Assembly: GCF_017309185.1 (NCBI RefSeq)
Contig: NZ_JAEKJZ010000001.1
Location: 2,046,001-2,110,000 of the forward strand
Direction: 5' to 3'
DNA length: 64,000 nt
Source of the DNA: Roseibium aggregatum
GTDB taxonomy: Bacteria; Pseudomonadota; Alphaproteobacteria; Rhizobiales; Stappiaceae
Part shown: positions 46,453 to 57,401 of the stretch, in pieces
Layout of the letters: each line of letters starts with the position of its first letter
How positions within the stretch are numbered: the first letter of the stretch is position 1
Made by a program: the position numbers and the translations under genes
The notes under the pieces: generated by a model
The model's input: only the letters and a program-made list of their open reading frames with translations
What the model was told of the DNA's origin: nothing
The model's database searches: none

Positions 46453-47871
46453 TTACTCGGCAGCGATGCTCTCAACGCCGATTTGCGCTTGCCAGTCCGC
46501 GAAATCCGCCTTCGCCCGTCTGGTCATGGCCAGTTTTTTAGCCCTGGCTTTTTCCTTGCCCTTCAGCCGCTTGCCGTCTTCGTCCCTTGAAGGAGCTTCA
46601 ATCGGTGGAAACAGGCCGAAATTCACGTTCATGGGCTGAAAGGAACCGGGATTTCCAGCACCGTCGTCGCGCATTATGTGGCCGCCGGTAATATGGCCGA
46701 GAAGGGCTCCCATTGCCGTTGTCTCCGGCGGCGCTACGATTTCCCGGCCGCGTGTTTCCAGCACGGTGAAGAGGCCGGCAAGGCAGCCGACGCTCGCGGA
46801 CTCCACATAGCCTTCGCAGCCGGTAATCTGCCCGGCGAAGCGAAGCCGAGGATCGGCTTGCAGGCGCAGCGTCGCATCGAGAACCCTGGGTGAATTCAGG
46901 AAGGTGTTACGGTGGAGGCCGCCGAGGCGGGCGAACCGGGCGTTCTCGAGCCCTGGTATCATCCGGAAAATATCAGCCTGAGCCCCGTACTTCAGTTTGG
47001 TCTGGAAACCGACCATATTGTAGAGCGTACCGAGCGCGTTGTCCTGACGGAGCTGCACCACCGCATAAGCCTTGACGTCAGGGTTGTGCGCGTTGGTCAG
47101 ACCCATCGGCTTCATCGGTCCGTGGCGCAGGGTTTCCCGACCGCGCGCGGCCATAACCTCGATCGGCAGGCATCCGTCGAAATAGGGCGTGTTGTCTTCC
47201 CATTCCTTGAAGTCGGCGGTTTCGCCGGCAAGAAGCGCATCGATGAAGGCCTCGTACTGGTCCTTGTTCATCGGACAGTTGAGATAGTCCTTGCCCGTGC
47301 CCCCGGGGCCGACCTTGTCATATCGGGACTGGAACCAGGCTTTCGACAGGTCAACTGAGTCGAAATGGACAATGGGCGCGATGGCGTCGAAAAACGCCAA
47401 TGCGTCTTCACCGCTTTTCTCAAGAATCGCCCGCGACAGGGCAGGTGACGTAAGGGGACCGGTCGCCACAATCACCTTCTGCCAGTCCTCGGGCGGCAGG
47501 CCCGCGACTTCAGTCCGCTCGATCGTGACTTTCGGATGCTCTGAAAGGGCAGCCGTAACCGCCGCCGAAAATCCGTCCCGGTCGACGGCAAGCGCGCTTC
47601 CCGCCGGCACCTGATGACGGTCCGCGCAGGCCATGACCAGCGACCCGAGCTGGCGGAGCTCATGGTGGATCAGCCCAACCGCATTGTGATCCGAATCGTC
47701 GGAGCGGAAGGAGTTGGAACAGACCAGCTCGGCGAGTCCGTCCGTCCGGTGGGCATCCGTCTCGCGCACGGGACGCATTTCATGCAATACGACGTCGAGA
47801 CCGGCTTGCGCGATCTGCCAGGTGGCTTCGGAGCCGGCAAGTCCGCCGCCGATGACATGGATTGGGCTCAT
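46453..47871 (-). CDS. trmFO: Methylenetetrahydrofolate-tRNA-(uracil-5-)-methyltransferase TrmFO
   Basis: A 472-residue FAD and folate-dependent enzyme that forms m5U54 in the tRNA T-loop. [19 protein letters not shown] is the FAD-binding start; [70 protein letters not shown] and NVNFGLFPP are TrmFO signatures. The frame is open to 47991; I chose the second of two adjacent ATGs (47874 and 47871) downstream of GGGAAG. Its promoter lies between it and the RNA hairpin array. Confidence 0.95.
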   Translation of the reverse strand: MSPIHVIGGGLAGSEATWQIAQAGLDVVLHEMRPVRETDAHRTDGLAELVCSNSFRSDDSDHNAVGLIHHELRQLGSLVMACADRHQVPAGSALAVDRDGFSAAVTAALSEHPKVTIERTEVAGLPPEDWQKVIVATGPLTSPALSRAILEKSGEDALAFFDAIAPIVHFDSVDLSKAWFQSRYDKVGPGGTGKDYLNCPMNKDQYEAFIDALLAGETADFKEWEDNTPYFDGCLPIEVMAARGRETLRHGPMKPMGLTNAHNPDVKAYAVVQLRQDNALGTLYNMVGFQTKLKYGAQADIFRMIPGLENARFARLGGLHRNTFLNSPRVLDATLRLQADPRLRFAGQITGCEGYVESASVGCLAGLFTVLETRGREIVAPPETTAMGALLGHITGGHIMRDDGAGNPGSFQPMNVNFGLFPPIEAPSRDEDGKRLKGKEKARAKKLAMTRRAKADFADWQAQIGVESIAAE

Positions 47872-47992
47872 CATCTTCCCTTGGGGTCGGTCCGCAGTCT
47901 CAAACGACGTAAGGTCGCGAGACGGATGCGGTAAAATCAGTCCGTCCTGATAACACCGAATGTTTTTGCGAAGCAACGATACTAGGCGCAAT

Positions 47993-48030
47993 AAAAAACG
48001 CCCGCCGGTGGGAGGAGGTACCGGCAGGCG
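47993..48030 (-). terminator. Terminator of DUF1127 gene 1 / hairpin array
   Basis: An 11-bp stem with one G-T pair and a 10-base loop that contains CCTCCTCCC, followed by six T on the minus strand. Confidence 0.9.
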
Positions 48031-48102
48031 CTCTTGGATTTCTGCGGATAACCCACAGAATACGCGACCCGAAAACTGGGAGGAGGATGCTCTCAGGCCG
48101 CG
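47993..48102 (-). ncRNA. CcsR/cuckoo-like sRNA hairpin pair downstream of DUF1127 gene 1
   Basis: Two hairpins on the minus strand each show CCTCCTCCC in the loop. The first (48063-48102) begins 8 bases after the DUF1127 stop and has an 11-bp stem with G-T pairs (CGCGGCCTGAG with TTCGGGTCGCG). The second (47999-48030) has an 11-bp stem (CGCCTGCCGGT with ACCGGCGGGCG) and runs into TTTTTT at 47993-47998, so it doubles as the transcript terminator. The layout matches the CcsR/cuckoo sRNA families of alphaproteobacteria, processed from a DUF1127 mRNA. Confidence 0.82.
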
Positions 48103-48110
48103 AAACTGAT

Positions 48111-48260
48111 TTATTTTGCAGTCATGCGTGCGAAGCGAACGATGTCTGCACGGGCGATGCCCAGGTCCGTGAGTTCCCGATTGCTCAGGCTGGACAGTTC
48201 GTCATAGGTCTGACGGAAACGCTTCCAGTTGTTGTATTTGCGAACGACGGTGTCGATCAT
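48111..48260 (-). CDS. DUF1127 small protein 1 (CcaF1-like)
   Basis: A 49-residue basic protein of the DUF1127 family. It starts [15 protein letters not shown] and has the family core [17 protein letters not shown] followed by [15 protein letters not shown] lies 9 bases before the ATG. In Rhodobacter sphaeroides the DUF1127 protein CcaF1 binds RNA and helps mature the sRNAs encoded downstream on its transcript. Here two hairpins with the same loop motif follow directly, so the same partnership is likely. Related to the second DUF1127 gene 473 bases upstream on the same strand. Confidence 0.9.
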   Translation of the reverse strand: MIDTVVRKYNNWKRFRQTYDELSSLSNRELTDLGIARADIVRFARMTAK

Positions 48261-48595
48261 GGTTCAGGCCTTTCACTATCTCATGGCCACATCACCGCGG
48301 ATCGGCGTCTGGCCCGTTCTCTTATGTTTGCAATATACGAAAATTGTGCACTGCAAGGTAGAGCCAAAAGCGCGAAGCAGCCATGCAAAAAACGCAGGGT
48401 AAAAAACTGTTTAAAACAATTTAGATCCGTCGTTTTTCACCTCTAATGCATAGCTCGTAATTTACTCATTTCGCAAGTGCGAAATAACAAGGCTGGATGC
48501 CGCCCTGTCGCGTCGCGCATTCATCTTGTCCGAGGAACGCTTACGGCGCCCCTTGAAACTCACAGCAGCTTTTGTTGGAGAAGATTTCAAACGCC
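48261..48595. other. Intergenic stretch between the two DUF1127 units
   Basis: About 335 bases that should hold the promoter of DUF1127 gene 1. An AT-rich stretch (about 48330-48440) is seen, but no convincing sigma-70 or RpoH-type promoter could be assigned by eye. Frames across it have no recognisable product. Confidence 0.5.
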
Positions 48596-48721
48596 AGACA
48601 AACGAACACCCGCCAGTGGGAGGAGGTACTGGCGGGTGTCGTTTCGACGTGGCAGGGCTGGGAGGAGGATGCCCTGCGTGTCACACGCCCATCGGCTGGG
48701 AGGAGGATGCCTCCGGACGCG
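48596..48721 (-). ncRNA. CcsR/cuckoo-like array of three hairpins downstream of DUF1127 gene 2
   Basis: Three hairpins in a row on the minus strand, each with CCTCCTCCCA in the loop: about 48684-48721 (stem with an internal mismatch), 48652-48677 (perfect 7-bp stem GCAGGGC/GCCCTGC) and 48606-48639 (perfect 12-bp stem ACACCCGCCAGT/ACTGGCGGGTGT). The last is followed by TCGTTTGTCT and probably ends the transcript. The array begins 12 bases after the DUF1127 stop. Same family as the array at 47993-48102. Confidence 0.82.
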
Positions 48722-48732
48722 ATCTCTATATG

Positions 48733-48885
48733 TCAGCCGTTGTTAGAACGGCGTGCAACGAACTTAATGTCGCTGCGGCAGATCCCAAGATCCGATAGCT
48801 CACGGGTGGACAGGCGGGACAATTCGTCAACCGCACGGCGGTAGCTCACCCAGTTGCTGTATCTTTGACGCACAGTGTCGAACAT
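48733..48885 (-). CDS. DUF1127 small protein 2
   Basis: A 50-residue paralogue of the protein at 48111-48260: MFDTVRQRYSNWVSYRRAV, then DELSRLSTRELSDLGI and CRSDIKFVARR. Basic and cytoplasmic. AAGGA lies about 10 bases before the ATG. It starts a unit of DUF1127 gene plus three CCTCCTCCC hairpins, a tandem duplicate of the neighbouring unit. Confidence 0.9.
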   Translation of the reverse strand: MFDTVRQRYSNWVSYRRAVDELSRLSTRELSDLGICRSDIKFVARRSNNG

Positions 48886-48982
48886 TTTCTTTTTTCCTTG
48901 TCAGCGAAGAACCTCGGTGTGTTCCCCGCCGTTGTTGAAAACAGATATATTTCACCCGACAAAATAAAAGAAGTGCCATCTG

Positions 48983-48999
48983 TGCATGTCAGACATGCA
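48983..48999. promoter_or_regulatory. 17-base palindrome upstream of DUF1127 gene 2
   Basis: TGCATGTC-A-GACATGCA is a perfect 8-bp inverted repeat around one base, 98 bases upstream of the gene start. It may be an operator; the binding protein is unknown. Confidence 0.35.
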
Positions 49000-49122
49000 T
49001 TTGGTGCAATGCAGCAAACACAATATGAATTTCAGCGATGAAAGCGCCAAAAACGCGCAAATTCAAGCGCATACGAATCGGTGTGCGGTGCACATATCGG
49101 CAAAGGCAAGTCTTTGGCTGCG

Positions 49123-52053
<2,931 letters not shown>

Positions 52054-52639
52054 TCTAAACTCTTCCTGCCTCTGGCGCGGCTTTTGCCGCTGGGACGTTC
52101 AAACACGCATCTCCGGACCACGTCCGGCTTGCCATTCCCCCGATATAGCAGTTTCAAGCAAGGCTTCCAGAGAAGCTTTTGCGTTGCGGAAAGGAACGGT
52201 CTGAAATGCATGCTGTGCGGTTGAAACGATCTTACGAAAATGATAAGAACAAAACAAGTACATACAAGGCGCCGGAGTCAGCAATTTCACGCCATTTGCG
52301 TCCCGAGGCGCTGAAAACCCGAACATCTGTCCTGACACGGGCTGTGCGGCGCATGGGGAACAAAGATGGGGCGAAATGTGGCAGGCTCTCTTTTTGAAGG
52401 CGTTTGAACGGCGCCTGACGGCTTTCGTCGTCTCCGGCGGGTTTCCCGGGCCTTGTCCGCGTCGTCCTGCGTTGTGGAAAATGGTTGCCGGAGCCGTAAA
52501 TATCGGAGGAAATGGTTGGCCTTCCGCGAGGCTTCTGATTTCTTGCAGCGAAGCTTACGGCGCGGACTAACAGGCGAACCAGCGAGCGCAGCATGCGCTT
52601 GAGGCCGGCGGATCGTGGCAAAACCAACAGGAGTGCAGC
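52054..52639. other. Divergent intergenic region uvrA-ssb
   Basis: 586 bases with no gene I can support; a 64-codon frame at 52376-52570 lacks family features. It should contain both promoters. A LexA-type site candidate lies within it. Confidence 0.5.
52247..52261. promoter_or_regulatory. LexA (SOS) box candidate, one mismatch
   Basis: GAACAAAACAAGTAC matches the alphaproteobacterial SOS box GAAC-N7-GAAC (same as GTTC-N7-GTTC on the other strand) except for one base. Placement between divergent uvrA and ssb, both SOS genes in this class, supports it. Confidence 0.5.
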
Positions 52640-53161
52640 ATGGCGGGCAGCGTCAACAAAGTCATCTTGGTCGGCAATCTCGGAGCCGATCCCGAAATCC
52701 GCCGGACACAGGATGGGCGGCCGATCGCAAACCTGCGGATTGCAACGTCCGAAACCTGGCGCGACCGCAACTCCGGTGAGCGCCGGGAAAGAACCGAATG
52801 GCACCGGGTGGTCATCTTCAACGACGGCCTGTGCAAGGTCGCGGAAAATTACCTGCGCAAGGGCTCGAAGGTCTACATCGAAGGCCAGCTCCAGACACGC
52901 AAATGGCAGGATCAGTCCGGTCAGGACCGGTATTCGACGGAAGTGGTCCTGCAAGGTTTCAATTCGACCCTGACCATGCTGGATGGACGCGGCGAGGGCG
53001 GCGGCCAGCCGGGTGGCTTGCCTGACTACGGCAACGAACCTCAGGGCGGCGGTTTCAGCGGCGGTTCGGGTGGCAGCTACGGCGGCGGCTCGAGCGGCGG
53101 TGGATTCGGTGGTTCGGGCGGCAGCGGATCCGGTCCCATGGATGACGAAATTCCGTTCTAA
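52640..53161 (+). CDS. ssb: Single-stranded DNA-binding protein
   Basis: A 173-residue SSB. The OB fold covers about residues 1-112 ([48 protein letters not shown]). A glycine-rich linker with GGS/GGG repeats follows, and the acidic tip MDDEIPF binds partner repair proteins. Divergent from uvrA, as in many alphaproteobacteria. Confidence 0.97.
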   Translation: MAGSVNKVILVGNLGADPEIRRTQDGRPIANLRIATSETWRDRNSGERRERTEWHRVVIFNDGLCKVAENYLRKGSKVYIEGQLQTRKWQDQSGQDRYSTEVVLQGFNSTLTMLDGRGEGGGQPGGLPDYGNEPQGGGFSGGSGGSYGGGSSGGGFGGSGGSGSGPMDDEIPF

Positions 53162-53794
53162 GACACATCTGGAGCGAAGTGCGGTGCGATCGAGGCTTCG
53201 GCGCCGCACAGCTTCGTTGCGGGCGTTTCCGGAGCGTGTCGCGTTCGACCGGGCATATCTTTTATCGTCTCGGTGCGTTGAAAGCGCCGGTTCCAGACCG
53301 TGAAAGCGATTCGGGTGAAACGCGATTTGCTCCAGAAGCCCGGGTGCCGGAGGCAAGGCCCCGCTCCTCCACAGGTAAGCCGGCAAAACGACGCCGGTCG
53401 TCCCTGAACAGTTTCGTCCGGCTTTTCCGGCACTGCGATCTGCGTGGCGCGTATGGCCTGAACCCGGCTTTTCCTCCGGAATGAACATGTTCCATGTGGC
53501 CAGACGCAAGACGCTCCGGTCAAGCTGACGGAGCGGCAAATTCGTCACAGTGTTTTGATTTTCAGACGGGTAAAGACTACCGGCTCTTAACCACATGAGC
53601 AGGCCTGATATAGTATGGAATTCCAGTTCCGCGGAGTAGACGCGGATTCGGGCCGTCATCGGGATTGGTCGGCGAGCCGATCTGACGTCTGCGGAGCAGA
53701 CGGAACCGGGCCCTATCCAGGTTGGAACAAGACGGTCTGGTTTGCCGGAACGAGATGCCGAAAAAACGTTTTAATAGAATTGCAGGTTAAATCG
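53162..53794. other. Long non-coding stretch between ssb and the L,D-transpeptidase gene
   Basis: About 630 bases without a supported gene; frames at 53179-53484 and the extension 53615-53794 have no conserved sequence. Several inverted repeats are present, including CGCTCCG/CGGAGCG (53512-53535) and GAACATGTTC (53483-53492), so a structured leader or sRNA is possible but not shown. Confidence 0.45.
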
Positions 53795-55792
53795 ATGCAA
53801 GCGAAGACGATGGAACAAGGCCGGTTGAACGACAAGGGCCGGGAAGGCCTTCGAACGGCCCGGCCGAAGTCCGTTGCGGGGCAGACCGTGAAGGCCGCGC
53901 TCATGGCAACGGTTCTGGCGACCGGTTTTTCCGTCTCGAAGGTCGATACGGCGGACGCGCAAGGTCTGTTCCAGCGCCTCTTCAATCCGCAGTACCAGCG
54001 CCAGCAACAGGAACGGCTGCGCCAGGAAGAGCTGCGCAAGAAAGCCGCAACGACGAAAGTCTCGGCTCCCCGGTATCTCAACTATTCGCCCGATGCCTGG
54101 AAAAGCGTTTCGCTCGCCGCCTTGTCGGAAAAGAAAACCGCTGAAGTGACGCCGTCGGATGAAACCGCGGAAGCCGGAGACGCTCAGCGGGTTGAGAGCG
54201 ATACATCGCCCAGCACGCCTGTCGTGTTGACCGCCTTCGACAAAGCGCGTCCTGCGCTGAAGGATTTGTCCCTGGTGGCACTTCCCGAGGTCGGCGAGGC
54301 CCTGATCGGCTACTACCGCGAGCATCCGGATTTTGTCTGGACCGAAGACGGCAAGCCGACGGCGAAGGCCGCCCATGTGCGCAAGGCTTTGGCCGGGGCG
54401 GCGAAATTCGCGCTGAACCCGGAAGATTATTTCGTCGCACTGCCGCAGTCGTCCGGTCTCGACGAGGCAGGACGCGACAGCGAGCGGATGCGCTTCGAGA
54501 TGGAACTGAGCGCTGCAGCCTTGACCTATGCTCTGGATGCCGAGCGCGGTCGGGTCGACCCCAACCGCATTTCCCAATACCACGATCTTCCGCGGCACAC
54601 TGTTGATCTTATCGCCGCTCTCACCGAGCTGGCTTCCTCCGACGCCCCGGGGTCCTTGCTGGAAGCCCACCAGCCCCGGAACGACCATTTCCGGAAGTTG
54701 ACCGCGGAACTGGCGCGTTTGAAGGCCGAGGACGAGGAAGCCGATCAGATCGTGATCGCTCCGGGAACCTTTCTGAAAGCGGGAAAATCAAGCCCGGAAC
54801 TGAAAAACATTGTTGCGGCCATCGTGAAGAACGGCTCCGACGACCTGAAGACGGCGCATGCGGAAACCCTTGAGGCCTACGATGGATCCGACCTCTACGC
54901 ACCGGAGCTCGTCGATCTGGTCAAGGCCTTCCAGAAGGAGGCCAAGCTGACCCCGGACGGAATTGTCGGCAAAAACACGATCATGGCGATGGTGGGAGAG
55001 ACCAATGCGGCCAAGATCGCGAAGGTCGAACTGGCGATGGAACGCAGCCGCTGGATCCCCGAAGAACTCGGTGAGCGGAAGGTCTTCATCAACCAGGCGG
55101 CCTTCACCGCCACCCATTTCGCGCCGGGTCAAGTTCCGCTGTCCATGCGCGTTGTGGTCGGCAAGAAGTCGAACCAGACGAATTTCTTCTACGACACGAT
55201 CGAGATTGTCGAATACAATCCGTACTGGGGCGTACCCTATTCCATCATCGTCAACGAGATGCTGCCGAAACTGGCGCGGGATCCGAGCTATCTCGACCGT
55301 GCGGGATACGAGGTGACGACACCGGGCGGGCGCCAGATTTCGTCCGCATCTGTGGACTGGTATGCGGTTGCCGCAAAACAGCAATCCATCAATGTCCGGC
55401 AGTATCCGGGCCGCTCGAACGCGCTTGGCGAGGTCAAGATCCTCTTCCCCAACAAGCATCACATCTACATGCACGACACGCCGTCCAAGAACCTGTTCAA
55501 AAAGGACATGCGTGCCTTCAGTCATGGCTGCATCCGCCTTCAGGACCCCAAGGCAATGGCGGCGGCCGTGCTTGGAAAGTCGAAGGACTACGTTTCGTCG
55601 CGCATTGCTGGCGGACAAAACGAGCAGGAACAGGTGACCGGAGACATTCCCGTCTACGTGTCCTACTTCACGGCGTGGCCGGAGCTTGACGGAGAGATCG
55701 CCTATTATGCCGATGTCTACGACCGGGACCGTTATCTCCTGAAGGCCATCGAAAAGACCGAGACAGCCAGGGCGAAAGCCAGACAATCCTGA
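53795..55792 (+). CDS. L,D-transpeptidase, YcbB/LdtD type
   Basis: A 665-residue periplasmic enzyme that makes 3-3 peptidoglycan crosslinks or anchors proteins to peptidoglycan. A signal-like stretch (TVKAALMATVLATGFSVSKV, about residues 30-49) precedes a Gln/Arg-rich helix. A scaffold domain (about 165-235, ALIGYYREHPDFVWTEDGK), a peptidoglycan-binding helix bundle (ELVDLVKAFQKEAKLTPDGIVG region near 370) and a YkuD catalytic domain follow. The catalytic site is SHGCIRLQDP with His577 and Cys579. ATG 53795 has AGGTT upstream; the frame opens at 53615 but that part is not conserved. Ends at a shared terminator with znuA. Confidence 0.9.
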   Translation: MQAKTMEQGRLNDKGREGLRTARPKSVAGQTVKAALMATVLATGFSVSKVDTADAQGLFQRLFNPQYQRQQQERLRQEELRKKAATTKVSAPRYLNYSPDAWKSVSLAALSEKKTAEVTPSDETAEAGDAQRVESDTSPSTPVVLTAFDKARPALKDLSLVALPEVGEALIGYYREHPDFVWTEDGKPTAKAAHVRKALAGAAKFALNPEDYFVALPQSSGLDEAGRDSERMRFEMELSAAALTYALDAERGRVDPNRISQYHDLPRHTVDLIAALTELASSDAPGSLLEAHQPRNDHFRKLTAELARLKAEDEEADQIVIAPGTFLKAGKSSPELKNIVAAIVKNGSDDLKTAHAETLEAYDGSDLYAPELVDLVKAFQKEAKLTPDGIVGKNTIMAMVGETNAAKIAKVELAMERSRWIPEELGERKVFINQAAFTATHFAPGQVPLSMRVVVGKKSNQTNFFYDTIEIVEYNPYWGVPYSIIVNEMLPKLARDPSYLDRAGYEVTTPGGRQISSASVDWYAVAAKQQSINVRQYPGRSNALGEVKILFPNKHHIYMHDTPSKNLFKKDMRAFSHGCIRLQDPKAMAAAVLGKSKDYVSSRIAGGQNEQEQVTGDIPVYVSYFTAWPELDGEIAYYADVYDRDRYLLKAIEKTETARAKARQS

Positions 55793-55807
55793 GCAGGCTT
55801 GGATGAC

Positions 55808-55840
55808 AAAACGCCGGACAAAACTTGTCCGGCGTTTTTC
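55808..55840. terminator. Bidirectional rho-independent terminator
   Basis: A 13-bp stem (AAAACGCCGGACA with TGTCCGGCGTTTT) around AAACT, flanked by A and T runs, sits between convergent ldt and znuA stops and can serve both strands. Confidence 0.92.
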
Positions 55841-55859
55841 TTTGGATTGTCAGAAGATT

Positions 55860-56969
55860 TCAGGACTGACCCGACAGGCAATCGCTCAGCGACCTGGCCA
55901 GGTTTTCGAGGAGTTGCGGATAAAGATCCGGGCCGTTTTCAAGCTGCGTTCCCAAGGGATCGAGCGTTCCCTTGCGCGCGCCACTGCCTTCCAGAGCGAC
56001 ATCGACCAGTTTCGCTTCGAACTGCGGTTCCTGAAACACGCAGGTCACATCAAGCTCTTCGATGCGATGCTGGATTTCGGCGATGCGGTCAGCGCTGGCC
56101 AGCGTTTCCGGTGATACGGTGATCGCGCCACTGGCTTCGAAATCGAAATGATGCTCGAAGTGGTGGTAGGCGTCATGAAAGACGACGAATTTCTTGCCGG
56201 AAACCGGCTCCAACTCAGCAGCGATCTGCTTTTCCTGGTCCTGGATACGCTTGGCAAACGCGGCTGCGTTGGCTTGGTAGGTGCCTGCATTCTCCGGATC
56301 GATCTTCGCCAGCGTCTCGGCCATGGCGCCGGCGATCGCGATGCCGTTTTGCGGATTTAACCAGATATGAGCGTCCTTTTCCTCACCGTGATCATGATCA
56401 TGGTGATCTTCTGACGCATGCTCCTCCTCATGGTCATGCTCTTCATGATCGGCGTGGTCGGCATGCTCTTCATGATCGTCATGCTCATCCGCGTGGTCTT
56501 CATGCTCATGCTCATGGCCATCGCCGTCATCATCGCCATGAGCGTCTTCGTCATGCTCGTGTCCGTGCTCATCGGCGTGCCCATGATCGTGGGCGTCGAA
56601 ATTTGCGCCTTCCCGGATATCCAGTTGCTCGATGCCGTCGGCGTCCATCAAGGCGATCACTTCGGCTTTAGATGCCATGGAGTGAATTGGTTTTTCGAGA
56701 GAAAGAGAGAGCTCCGGCCCCACCCAGAAGACCACGTCCGCGCCTTGCAGCAGGGTCGCCTGAGATGGCTTCAGCGCGAAACCGTGAGGGGACGCTGCGC
56801 CGTCAATCAGGATGTGAGGCTCGCCGACACCTTTCATGACCGCGGCGGCTATCGAATGGATCGGTTTGATGGTCGTCACCACCGTCAGGGCATCCGCCAG
56901 TGCCGGCGTGCCCGCGGACACCAGGCACAGGGACCCGGCCAATGCCGGGACGGAGAAACGGGAGGTCAT
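55860..56969 (-). CDS. znuA: Zinc ABC transporter substrate-binding protein ZnuA
   Basis: A 369-residue periplasmic cluster A-I metal-binding protein for zinc uptake. Signal peptide with cleavage near ALA (residue 25). Zn ligands: His62 in SPHGF, His201 in DAHIWLNP, and the His in FVVFHDAYHHF. Between the first and second ligands lies an exceptional loop (about 124-200) made almost only of His, Asp and Glu, with about 27 histidines; it probably captures zinc. No znuB or znuC is in the window, which is unusual as they normally lie divergent. A Zur-box candidate lies 22 bases upstream. Confidence 0.94.
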   Translation of the reverse strand: MTSRFSVPALAGSLCLVSAGTPALADALTVVTTIKPIHSIAAAVMKGVGEPHILIDGAASPHGFALKPSQATLLQGADVVFWVGPELSLSLEKPIHSMASKAEVIALMDADGIEQLDIREGANFDAHDHGHADEHGHEHDEDAHGDDDGDGHEHEHEDHADEHDDHEEHADHADHEEHDHEEEHASEDHHDHDHGEEKDAHIWLNPQNGIAIAGAMAETLAKIDPENAGTYQANAAAFAKRIQDQEKQIAAELEPVSGKKFVVFHDAYHHFEHHFDFEASGAITVSPETLASADRIAEIQHRIEELDVTCVFQEPQFEAKLVDVALEGSGARKGTLDPLGTQLENGPDLYPQLLENLARSLSDCLSGQS

Positions 56970-56990
56970 GGTATCTGGCTTCCGGTTGAG

Positions 56991-57010
56991 TGTAACGTAA
57001 TAACGTATAA
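56991..57010. promoter_or_regulatory. Zur-box candidate upstream of znuA
   Basis: On the minus strand the 20 bases TTATACGTTATTACGTTACA agree with a Zur-type palindrome (TGTAATGTTATAACATTACA from memory) at 14 of 20 positions, with an ACGT-TATT-ACGT core. It is 22 bases before the znuA start, a position fit for repression. Confidence 0.55.
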
Positions 57011-57401
57011 CTCAATACCGATGAGCTTTCGATGACGCAAGGCGATTTTCGCCAGGATGCCTGTCTTTGAAACTCATATCGTTTGGAGGAATGCCCGCAA
57101 CGGCCTTGAATCTGGAATGGGTCACCGCGTAGATTCATGTTTCGGGTTCGGTTTCCGGAATTGAAGTGCGTTGCTGAACTTGCGGCAATTCTCGGAGGGG
57201 CTCCAATTTTACCTCACGCGCAAGTCTGGCGTTTCACCGGAACACCCCGACGCATTCGGTTTGGGTTCCTTGAATTCAGTCATCGAATGGCGCAGCCGAT
57301 GTAGCGCGATTCACTCTAGGCAGAATTGTTAAGCGCTTCGATATTGGCTTGGTCCCTGGGCGCGGCTATGGTTGAAAAAACTTCGACGGATCGATTGCTT
57401 C
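57011..57401. other. Divergent intergenic region znuA-paaX, no gene seen
   Basis: About 390 bases. I see no znuC start, no RNA gene and no clear promoter. It may carry the promoter of the PaaX-type gene. Confidence 0.45.

Noticed and set aside
53270..53430. Resemblance to a cobalamin riboswitch (CCCCGC and GGTAAGCCGG stretches)
   Set aside because: The conserved B12 box (AGCCAGGAGACCTGCC type) and the GCCACTG element are missing, and the downstream gene is not a cobalamin gene. An Infernal search would decide.
52232..53659. A 475-codon minus-strand frame across the ssb gene
   Set aside because: ssb on the plus strand is certain, and the frame has no recognisable domain; it arises from GC bias and the Gly-rich linker.
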